The position numbers and the translations under genes were made by a program. DNA of 43,814 nt from Ettlia oleoabundans. Its lineage: Eukaryota > Chlorophyta > Chlorophyceae > Chlamydomonadales. Position 1 is the stretch's first letter. Each line of letters begins with the position of its first letter. Below the pieces are notes generated by a model. The model searched no databases, had not been told where the DNA came from, and saw only the letters and a list, made by a program, of their open reading frames with translations. Below, in pieces: positions 1 through 10,166 of this stretch. Where the stretch lies: contig JAAMXP010004592.1 of the NCBI GenBank assembly GCA_019693395.1, forward strand, positions 1-43,814, written 5' to 3'.

Positions 1-13
1 CCCACCCACCCAC

Positions 14-3000
14 CTGGTAGATATTTAGTCTCACAGTCTGCGGGGAGTTGAGGGTGGCATCCAGCAGCAGCGGGTGGATCTTGGGTCGCAGGTAATGGCA
101 CAGCTTAGTGGGCAACTGCGGGGGTAAAGGGATTGGGGCTTGGAAAAGGGCTTGTCAACACTCTGTGCGGAAGCGCGAGCGCATTTCAGGCCAATCAACG
201 GCAAGCAGACACCTTTACGAGCATCTTGGGATCGGTGGAGGAGCCAGAACGCCAGCAGCATCAAAGCACAGGGCAGGTTGCTATGTCGCACCTGCGCTCC
301 TGGCTGCTTGCGCAGCGGCAGGGTCAGGGAGGTGCTGATGTGCTCCCCGCTGTACCTGCAGGCAATAGGCGGTACAAGTGCAAACGCAAGCGGTACAAAC
401 AGGCAGCGCAAGTACAGACGCTGGTGAGCCATGCAGGCAGTGCATGTTTCCACACACAAATGGCCCATGCAAGCACAGTTGCACGTGCGAGTCCGAAAGG
501 TGTCACGCCCGCTTGACATAGGATAATGGACAGCGGACAGCGGGAGAGAAGCGAGCATGAGGAGTTGGTAACTCCTGTTGCTGCCGATAATTACATGTGG
601 CCCACCATCACGCATCCACTCACCCACCCACCTGCTGTAGTCTCCCTGCAGCTCCAGGGTCGCGGTGTTGATCAGCAGCCCACACCACTTGACATACGTG
701 CTGCCATCCCCTGCAGGAGATAGAACTAAAGGGAGCACAGTCACCTGTAGCAGAGTGTCTTCCTTGCTCTTCACACAAGCGGGATGCATGCTCGACAACT
801 ATATCAGCTATTTGAACAGCCAATTTGCTCACCTGACCTATACACTGTCGCCGGCATGACTGCTGGAGTGCCGCCGCCGCCACCACTGGCAGCGCTGCCA
901 GCAGATCCCCTGGAGCCCTCCACTGGTGGTGCCCCCGCTGCTGCTGCCACCCCAAGCTGCAGCGCAAAGCTGAGCTTTGTCTTGTCGGGGTTGACAAAAA
1001 CGCCGTGGCTGTCAAAGCCTGAGGAGGCAGCAGGAGGAAGGGGGAGGCAAGCATGCCAGGTGGCAGGGGCGATATAGTAGATTGGACTTGGTCCGGATGC
1101 CCAGCAGTGCCCAATGGCTGGTCAGGTAGGTTGCCACCATATGGACGCCAAGCCATCAGCCGGCTGTGCAAATACATGACACGCCCGCACAGGAGCACTG
1201 TCAGCAGCAGAACACGTACCCTGCGCATTCTACGCTTGTGACATAGTGCAAAACACATGTTGATGCTGCTGCCGCCGTACCTTCCAGCATGCGGGAGGCA
1301 AAGCCTTGGGCCACAGCGGGCACAGCGGTGATGAGCAGAAAATCGTCCACCAGCCTAAGCAGCACTGAGTCAGCATGGAGAGCCAGCCGGCTGCACGCCA
1401 GCGGCTGCATTTGGGGATGGACCGCGGGCTGGGGCACAGCCTGCTGGCTGGCACCCTGGGCTAGGGGGCTCCAGCGCTGTGCATGGGGGGAGGTGTGTGG
1501 GGCCTGGCGGCGCACAGAAGCAGGCGGGGCGGGGCTGCCATCCTGAGCGGCCACTGATGGGGAAGGCCCCGGGCGCATGCCGGCGGGGAGGAGCAGCAAG
1601 TCCCCCGTGGGCGTTACTGGGTTGTCGCCACCACCAACCCCGCGGCTGCAGACACCACCACCGCTGTGCCTGCTGCGCCGCCGCTGCTCCCTGCCAGCCG
1701 TGCCCTGCGGGGTGGCACGATCTGCTGAGGCATGCTGAGCTGTCGCTGAGCTGGATGGTGGCTGAGCTGTCACCATACTGTCAGCCGCCCGTGCCAGCTC
1801 AGACAGCCGGCCCCCTGATCCGCTGCTGGCTCCACCTGGGCTCCCGCTACCCGACGCCCGAAACACAGCTGCGGGGCTGACTGCAGCTGCATTGGCGCCA
1901 GACAGGAGCACAACACTGGGCGGGGCTCCAGCCACAGGCACAGCCCGCTCCCCTGCCACAAGCAGGATAGCTGCCGGGGGAGTCCCTGTGATTGCTGCTC
2001 CTGCTGCTGCTGCTGCTGCTGCGGCGGCGGCGGCTGCAGTACCCGCCGCAGCCGGCGGTGCAACGCTGGAGGGTGCAAGTGCCGCCCTGCCCTCCAAGAT
2101 GGGTGCCAGCTGCGTCCTTTCCAAATGGGCGAGATAAAGGCTGCAACGAGGCATGAATAAAGATGTACTCAGAACACGCGTTGTCAGGCACGCGAAATTC
2201 TGATAGGTCGCGTCATCGCGCAGCATTCACACCTGCACAGCAGCGTGCTCAGCGTGCTGCCCTGTGCAATGCCTCGGCTCTGCCTGCACCAGCTGCGCCT
2301 CAGCCGCACAAGGTTGGCGGTGAGGTGCTGACGAAGCAGGCTCAGCACCTCGTGCTTGCTCAACCGATCGTACAGCACCTGCAACCACGCCATGCACAAT
2401 ATGCGTTGCATGCTCGTGACTGCGATATCGGTGATTGCCTGCTGTAAACGCCGGGCTCCCTTTGCTTGCCCACAACATCTTATAGCTGGTAAAAACCAAC
2501 TGTGGGCTCAGCTGAACTGCCAGGCAAACATTTAACGTCTATTGGTCACGCTCCGGTCAGTTGGTCCTACACAAACGGAGAATCAAGCAGGCAGCTGCGC
2601 ACCTGGTCTGTAAATGCCTTGCCCTTATGGCTCGCCGCCCAGCGCTGCACCAGCTGTGGGAAGGGGGGCACACCGTCTGGTTGCGCTGGGGCTGCCAGGC
2701 GCCGTGGGATCACCTTGACCTGGCCCAGGCTGGGGACAACCTGCACAGAATACGGAAAAAATGAGTTGATGTTTGCTATCTAGCTTAACTAGGCATGGTT
2801 TATAGCGGCCAGGTGAAGTCGGTGGGCGGGTGCGGATAGCAAGTGCATGCTAGAGTTCCAAGCAAGCAAGCAGGCGGCAGAGTCCACTATCTAAGCAGAC
2901 AACCTCAAACAAGCCCCAGCCCCCACAACCCAATAGTAGCAGAGCAACGCTGCCCACCTCCCAGTACTTGCGCACGATGTAGTGCTCGTGGCGCAGCAGC

Positions 3001-6000
3001 GGCTCCACCAGTGACAGCATGAGCTCAATGTCCACGCTGTCAAAGGCGCGGCTGACGTCAGCAGATACTGGTGGGAAGAAAGTATGGGACAAGGAGGAGG
3101 CAGTGGAGGAGGGAAGGAGCGTCTGGGAGGGGGCAAGGCAGGACGGGGTGGGTGGGTGGCATCATCCATCGGCTGATGAGAAGCTCAGGCAACGGCGGAT
3201 CGCAGCATGATGGCAGCAAGCGATCAGCAGAAGTTCTGCGGCCTTGCCGGCTATTACTCATAAGCCAAAGCTCACCCAGGAAGGGCTGCAAGTTGCCGCC
3301 AGCTGCCGCCTCTGCCTCTGCTGCCGCACGCCACTTGCGCAGGAAGGGGTGGAGCTTGCAAAAGGCGTCGTTGTAACCAAACACTGCAAATTAGCAGATG
3401 TGAGGGACCGTGCCATACAGGACGTTTATGCTGGCAGTAGAACGAGTGGCAAGGATGTGCATGGACAGGCAGGGAAAGCAGAGGAATGAGTAACCAAGCT
3501 ACCAGCTGTGCCAGGGCATGCAGCTCAGAAACTGGGAGCTGTCCACAGTACAGCTGCAGGCTGCTGATGCAGCGCGCTTGCTCCGCACCTGAGGCACCCA
3601 GCAGGTGGGGCTGGCAGGAGGCCTCAAAGCGCAACACCTGCAGGCAGCACAGCAGTCCCCATTGCGAAGCTGCACACAAATGGTCACCCTGGAAAGAGAT
3701 ATGGTCCCCCGCAAGTCAGATAATCCAACTGAACCAGCCGATAGCTCAGTTGGCCTTCCCGCTCCAGCGTGCTACTCTTGACTCACCTGATACACGTTTT
3801 GCAGCACATGGTTGACGGCGCTGAACTTGAAAGTGACTGCAGGCGCTCGGCTGCGGCCCCGCTTGGTGCCCACTCCTACACAGCAGCCAGGGTGAGATTG
3901 CAACAGACCCGCCAGTCGAAGGCCCTATTAGAGATTGCGCTGTGCAAGGCGGCAACCCTGCCCTTAATCCGTCCAGTGCATGCCTCCAAGTTTCCGGCCA
4001 TGCAGGCTATAACCTTTGTAGCTAGTTGCTGTGGCGGCAAGGACGCAACACACCCACCTGTCTGCTGCTTGGCGCCAGGAAAGCGCACAGTTGAGGAGCG
4101 TCCAAGGTTGACAATGAAGCGAAGGCCTGCAGGCAATGAAGCCAACAGCAACAGCCAGCACCCAACGGAAGCTGGAATAACAAGTGTGGGAATGACCCTA
4201 ACACAGTTTACTTGACACCAATGACGCCGAGTTATGTTTGTGGGTACCTGAATAGTACCTGATAATGCAGAAGAAGGGCGCAGGAGGCGGGGGAGGTAAG
4301 GTGAGCAAACGAGGAAGTTGCTGCGCTCTTACCAATCCGCTTGGGCAGCAGGCGCAGTCGTGCCACGCCCAGCTTGCGGCCCTGCAGGATGTTCCGTGCG
4401 TCCCCGTCTGGAAGCGACGTGAACTGGCGCTCCTGCAGTTCCTCTGCTGCTGCATTGGCCAAAGCGGCCCACACTGGCTTCCTGGCATTGGCAGGTACAT
4501 TGACTATCAAGATTAGATCAGCAGTTTTCAAGTAGTAGTAGAGTCACCAAGGGGCTGTGGCAAGCAGAAGCATACATGCGACCCCTTGCATTTGCCAGCC
4601 AAGAAGCAGTACAGCGGTACCTGTAGTAGAAGACCTGCTGGCGGTACGCCTCGCTCTCGGTGCAGTAAAAGTGCGACCGCAACAGTGGCACCACAAGCAC
4701 TGCAGGGGAAGAGGATGCGCGCCTGTCAGCGATGTTCCATCGCAAATCGTAACCCCAACCCATCTTACAGCAGCCATGTCGTGCAGGAAGGGAGACGCGC
4801 GCTAAGGGGAGAAAGCTTGGTATGCGATGCATTTCTAGGTGGTCTGGGAATGTGGGGGTCTTAGGGTGAAAACATCTCACGCACCTGCAAAGAGCCAGCC
4901 AACCCATAAGGCCAGCTGCCGCTGCTGTGCCGCATGGAGTGTGGGGCACGGTCGTTGGCATCGCTGGCGTCGCTCCTGCTCTGCAGCGCCCCGATAGTCA
5001 TCAGTGCCTGTGCCAGCACCTGGCTCTGGCTGCTGCTGCGCCGCCTGCTCGCTTGGCGGGTGCTGCGCCGCCTGCCCGCTTGGCGGGTGCTGCTGCACAG
5101 GTTGCTGCCGCTTCATACCCCCTTGCTGCTGGGGCTGCAGCCAAGGCAGACCTGTGACCCGCAGCCCCTGCATCACCTGGTGCACACTCATCTGCTCGTA
5201 CCGCCTCAGCCGCACAAAATGACTGCAGAACGGCATTGGGGCAGGTACCACACCCCTTAAGTGGCTCTCTAGATCAGCCCAATATGTGAAAAGCTATGAA
5301 AACCAGGATCAGCCAACTTCACAGCAAAAAACAAGCACGAGCTTCAGGGCAATTGTACGCAGGGTGTGAATAAAGTTCCTCACCTGATACCCTGCCGCAA
5401 CAGACGGCGATTCCGAGCATCGCCCAGAAACGCCGCTGGCATAATGTGCCGCACCACCGCCCACACAAACGCCACCACCCGCTTGTGTGGAACAAAGCAG
5501 CCAGACAGCGAGGCTGGCGCCAGCGGCGCTGGTGCAGCAACTTTTGCCGCCACTGCAGCACCAACACCGCTGATGCCTGCTGGCCGGGGCACCTGCTGTG
5601 TAGGTGGCACGCTGACGCCGCTGTGCCCTGCTGAGGCCGCCTGTGCAGCTTGCTGGAGCGGGCGCCCTGTTGCCTCTGCACCTGTCGCAGCAAGGGGACC
5701 ACAAGCTTCATAGCCTGGCCTGGCCTGCTGGTCATGCTCGGCTCCAGCAAGGCCGTGCGCTGCCACATGCGCAGGTCCACCATCTGCTGGCTCCTGCTTC
5801 CGCGGCCGCTTGGCGGGCTGACCAGCTTGCGCCTGCCGTGCCTGCTGTGCCTGGCGCCCCTGCTCCAACTGAAACACCTCATCCATCAGTTGATCCACAT
5901 CAAGATGTGCCAAGGGAGCCTGCTGCTGCTGCTGCTGTGGGCCCAGCCTTTGCTGCCGCATCTGCTGTAGCAGTGCACCCTGGGAGGGCAGAGGGGCGCC

Positions 6001-9000
6001 CGCCGCCCAGGCTGCTGCGGCAGCAGGACCTCCTACACCTACTGCTGCTGCCATTGCTGGGACTGTAGAGGTACCTGGATTGAGATTCATTGACCGAGGA
6101 CTTGCCAGAGCGGCAGCTGCTGCCTGCTGCTGCTCCCGCCGCCGCCGCTGTTGCTGTTCGCGCAGCTGAGGTGGCAGCGGGCAGTGATGTTGCAGCAGGA
6201 TGGCAAAGGGGCACTTGGCGGCGCGTTCTGCAGGCGGTAGACTATAAGGGTTCAAAAACAGGCAGGAGGAGCATCATGGCGCACAGCAGCAGCATCCGGT
6301 ACGGCGAGTGCAGATAGGGAGTATGTGGCTGACATCTGCAGGAACATGCCAGACAGTACAGCGGGGCTGTGCCATTTGACCCTCAATACAAGCTGACAGA
6401 TGGAATGAAACATGCCTGCACCCAACCCATTCTTTCCTTACCAATCAGGCGCTTGAGCAGCGGCAGCAAGTGCTGCTGCCGTGGTGGCACCCGCCGGGCT
6501 GGTGGAGGAACTGTGGAGTGAACCACGGCAAGGGTGGCGCCTGTGCGCCCCACTGCAGCGCCAGAGACACGACCATGGACAGAAGAGGAGAGGGCAGAGA
6601 GTAGGTTTCCAGCAAAGCATAAAACTGAACTTGGAAGTGGTGGCCGTGAGAAACGAGGCCCTCATTTGTGCTGCCAGCTGCGTGCACTTCTACTTACCAG
6701 GGCTGTGCTGCGGGTCAAAAATGGCGGCAAAGAGGGCACGCTCGGCATCAGCAGTGCCCTTCAGCTTACTCAGAATATCTGCATGGGCAGGCATGCTAGC
6801 CACTGACCAGGTCAAGCCGTTGATTGAAGAGCAATGTGGGCAAATATGCACCACTGCAAACAAGCGCGAGCCAGAAGGAAAAACTACTGGCCACTTACAC
6901 CACTCACGTTGGTTGGTCAGCCCAGGCTTTTGGGAGAAGGAAGCGCAGTAGAAGATGCCGGTGCGTTGCAGAACCATGTCGCTTGGGCGGGGCATGCGCT
7001 GCGGCCAGCTGCTTTTACTATTTCCTCTGCTGCTGCTGCTGCTGCTGTTGTTCTTGCCGCCGCCTTGCTTTGCACCGCTGGCAGCCACCCCAGCAGCAGG
7101 CATGCCCCTGCCAGCACCTTTACCTCGCAGATAGCGGGCGCCTCCAGCCTTGAGTGCTGCTGCTTCAGCAGCCTGGGTGGCGACAGCGGCAGCTGTAGCC
7201 GGCATAGGAGGATGTGGGACCGCTGCTGCTGGTGCTGCTGTCTCTAATGCCATTGGCACTGCGTCAGCATCATGAGCGTGCTCCTCTCCAGCTGACCCAA
7301 CTTCCTGAGTTGATGGCAGCGACCAGTTGTTGGAGGAGCCCTCCAATTGCACCGGTTCTGATGCCTGCTGCTGCGTCTGCGCCTGTTGCTGTGCCTGCTG
7401 GCGCAGCTTGGCAGCCCGCCGTCGCTGCCAGCTGGAGGGCCGAGGTTTCTTCCCGCACGGATGCGAAGGGCCTTGAGGTTCTAGCCGCTGCTGCTGCTGC
7501 CCTTGCTGCTGCTGCCCTTCCTGGTGCTGCTGCTGCTGCTGAGTATTGCCATGTTCCACAAAGGCGTCAGGAGCATCAGCAGCCGTAGCCATCTCAACAT
7601 CGCCATGCTGCCCAGCTGCTTCCTGCCCCTGGCTTTGCTGTAAATCTGCGCCCCAGAGGCCTCCGGCACGGCTGTCACTCCCCAGCTGGGTCACGGCTTC
7701 TAGTGGAGGCGCAGCAGGCGGCCCATTGTCAGCTGCTCCCTGTCGCCTCCCTGCCGCTCCCGTCGGCACACCTGCGCCTGTTGCTCCACCCAAGAGCCGT
7801 GTGGCTGCTGCTGCAACTGCCGCAGGAACGGTTCGCCTCCACGCCCTCGCTACCTGGGTCAGTGGCGGGCCGCTGCAGGGCAAAGAACAGCAACAGCCAA
7901 CACCCAGAAGCATCAATCACGCTGGTGCTACGCTTCATGTACAAGCCAGCAAAGCAAGCTCAGGGTGCTACGGAACAAGCAGCCCCAATAGGGCAGCTGC
8001 AACTCAGGGCGTCTGGAGCAGCCCTCAGTAGGTGCAGGCACCCTCAGTTACCTCACCTGAGCTGTAGGCAGCACGAGTTGGGCAGCTCGGCAAACATAGA
8101 GGCGTTGAGCAGCAGGTAGAGCATCAGGGTGTCGCCTATGCGCGACAGCAGCAGCTGCAGAGAGGTTAAAGAAGAGTTCATAGGATCACAGGGTGGTGGG
8201 AATTGGCATTGTGCAGTTTGCTACGAGCCAGTGCAGCGCGAGTCTGCAGAACATTGCAGCGACGGTTACAGTTAAGCAGCCACTGTCTTGTCGTTGTGAA
8301 GGCATGAGTACAACGGCTCAGGCAAACCTGCCAGGCGGGGTTGCACAGGCTGGCGATGGTGCTATTGTGATGGGAGGAGACGGCGGAGGCCATGCCAGGC
8401 ACGCTGCGCCCGCCAGCTGCGGAGAGCACATGACAGCAAATCGGTGGGTGAGTTAGTAATGCTTGGAGCAGGGGAACAACTCCCCGCCAACAGTAAAAAG
8501 TATGCCATAAATCGCAGGTGGGAGCGTCCACCAGTACAAACAGGAGAGCGGGCATTCAGCAATCAAGTGCTACATGCCCCACCTGAGGGCCGCTTGGGGC
8601 GGAAGCCAAAGCAGAGCACGTTGCCGCCGCCGGTGCCCGACTTATTCTGTCCAGAGCTCAGCAGCGACTCAATGGCGCGGCTCACCAGCTGCAGGGGATG
8701 ATGAGGAGGAAATGCACCAGCCAGCGAGAGACTCATTTGGAAGCGCAGCGTGGCAGCTGCCGACAGCAGAGTATTACAGCAACGACTGCGGGGTGTCGGT
8801 GTGACACACTCTGGGCACATGCGTGGAAAGAAACCGGTGAACGTGCAGAGTGATCTTTAATCACAGCTTGCCTGGTTCTGGCACGATCCCTGGGAGAGCG
8901 TGAAGCCGCTGCGCAGGGGATGAGCCCCCTCCCGCAGCACACACCACGTGCGCTCCAGCAGAGCCTACACAGGCACACTGATCATGTAAATGATGAGTGC

Positions 9001-9280
9001 AAATGCAGGGCCAACCATACAATAAGAGTGTCGCAGGGCATGACATAGCGCAGTCTCCTAGCAGGCTCTCTCAGAATCAGCCTGGAGCCACAGCCACTAC
9101 CTGAGCATAGTCCTCGTGGTCGTGCGGCTGCACAAGCGCCGCTTGAAGCGGCGCCGCCTCTTGGAACTGCTCGCCCAATTGCAGCAGCAGCTGACGCAAG
9201 CTCAACACGTTTCCCTCGCCGTACACTTTTTGCAGCAGGGGCGGAGGACCCGCTGGAATCTTTGATCGACGGGGCGCCAT
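14..9280 (-). CDS. TERT: Telomerase reverse transcriptase (3' end off the left edge)
   Basis: Catalytic subunit of telomerase, which copies an RNA template onto chromosome ends in the nucleus. Exons, 5' to 3': 9280-9101, 8964-8872, 8688-8583, 8416-8328, 8154-8057, 7872-6908, 6778-6698, 6510-6442, 6227-5384, 5222-4885, 4699-4621, 4481-4333, 4126-4058, 3875-3787, 3637-3589, 3383-3276, 3067-2958, 2740-2603, 2378-2233, 2140-1281, 1018-833, 710-632, 355-292, 115-14. Phases agree at every junction (5091 nt, 1697 codons so far). An N-terminal TEN-like region (about 1-190, with RTWCVLREG and LLLSRIGD) is followed by a long Gln/Ala linker. The RNA-binding part has a QFP/GQ-like block (VVAFVWAVVRHIMP) and motif T (HFYCTESEAYRQQVFYYR, about 965-981). 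The RT has motif 1 (ARLRLLPK), 2 (LRFIVNLGR), A (ADVSRAFDSVD, about 1138), B' (RGIAQGSTLSTLLC), C (LLRLVDDFLL, DD about 1532-1533) and E (YVKWCGLLIN). Exon 24 (KIHPLLLDATLNS) starts the C-terminal extension. Intron 2 uses a GC donor. The final exons and stop are missing. Confidence 0.93.
1995..2037. repeat. CTG/CGG triplet tract coding poly-Ala in TERT
   Basis: An interrupted CTG run passes directly into a CGG run. On the TERT strand it is read as a tract of about twelve alanines inside the long insertion between RT motifs B' and C. Such triplet runs are slippage-prone. A similar CTG tract at about 7026-7047 encodes serines in the TERT linker, and one at about 7486-7540 encodes glutamines. 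Confidence 0.8.
5034..5087. repeat. Two 27-base tandem units in TERT exon 10
   Basis: Two near-identical 27-base units (5034-5060 and 5061-5087, one mismatch seen) lie in frame inside TERT. On the minus strand they encode two copies of a nine-residue unit of the form QHPPS(G/E)QAA. They sit in the Gln-rich linker between the QFP-like block and motif T. Confidence 0.85.
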
Positions 9281-10166
9281 CGCCCGATCGCTGTGCCGAG
9301 GCCCTGTTATGGCATGGCAGGCCGAGCGCGATACTTTCCGCCTAGAAGACCTGCTGAAGGCACTGGCAGGTTACCGCTATGCTCCGCATGGCATGGGGGT
9401 GCCTGCTGGGGCGGGTGCAATGCCGCCCCCTGGGTGGCTGTGGGTTATGGAGGCATAACCCGCATCGTCACTCTAAATTCCTCATTGCACACACTGCCAA
9501 ATAATTTTAAACTTTCAAAAGACACAAGCTGAAGATCAGGAAGCACAGATAAGTCAGACTTAAGGTGCCCATGCAGCAAGCTGCAAGCAGCTGCAGCCAA
9601 CTTTGCCGGCAGCTTGATTTTGCTGTCCGAATGCTGCTCATCAGCGTCAGCTTGCCGCACAAGCACCATAGCGCAATCATGATGTTCTTCGGGCTCACAG
9701 TGGAGCAGTAAATCCAGTGGATGAACCATTGCTGCTGCAGAGTGGGTGTGGCTTGCCGCCACCACCCACCTTCGGCCTGTAGACACACCCACGCTGCACA
9801 GCCGAGCTTATTTGTTTCATCTAAAACGTATGAAGCCTCACCTTCAGATTTGTTACTTGCTTGCCCGTAGCTAGAGCTAGACCTCTCGCGCCAACGTCGC
9901 CCTCGAGCAAAAAACCTTGCTTTCCAATTCGCACGCGTGGCAAGCTATATTACTGGGCGAACGTGAGCAATGGACGGCGTCTTGATAAGGATTGAGTCCT
10001 GCAAACCCTTGGACGCGTCACATCACCATGCCTGCTGTGTGGGTTAGCAGCTGTGTAGAGGCCATTGCTGGCCCATGTCGATCATATACCATTTAATGCA
10101 TATTCATAACAGTCGTGAGGAAGAAGACGGTCGATCGAGCGCTCTGCGGACATTTGACAAGCGGCA
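9281..10166. promoter_or_regulatory. Divergent intergenic region between TERT and the CCDC25-type gene
   Basis: These 886 bases lie between the start codon of TERT (minus) and that of the CCDC25-type gene (plus), so both promoters should be here. I see no clear TATA box. The region contains the BTB-like fragment at 9445-9738 and an 8-bp inverted repeat at 9442-9461 (GGGTTATG, 4-base loop, CATAACCC). From about 9800 to 10166 I see nothing further. Confidence 0.6.
9445..9738 (-). pseudogene. Probable decayed BTB-domain gene fragment
   Basis: A minus-strand open frame resembles the start of the BTB domain of the gene at 14605-17748. It has CEPEEHHDCAMVLV where that gene has CFEEKDFDCALVLV, followed after a short spacer by KIKLPAKL where the other has RVRLPASS. 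The second half of the domain, the BACK region and the C-terminal domain are all missing, and no downstream exon continues it. The likely reading is a remnant of a duplicated BTB gene in the TERT/CCDC25 promoter region. A short real gene or a chance frame cannot be excluded. The in-frame ATG used is at 9736-9738, but there may be no functional start. Confidence 0.4.

Noticed and set aside
7486..7545. CTG/CAG triplet runs as possible regulatory repeats
   Set aside because: They lie in frame within TERT exon 6 and simply encode Gln-rich linker sequence.
14..9280. A retrotransposon (LINE or Penelope-like) reverse transcriptase as the source of the RT motifs
   Set aside because: The presence of motif T, the QFP-like block, the TEN-like N-terminus, the WCGLLIN-type motif E and 24 spliced exons is specific to TERT. 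No endonuclease, terminal repeats or target duplications are seen.
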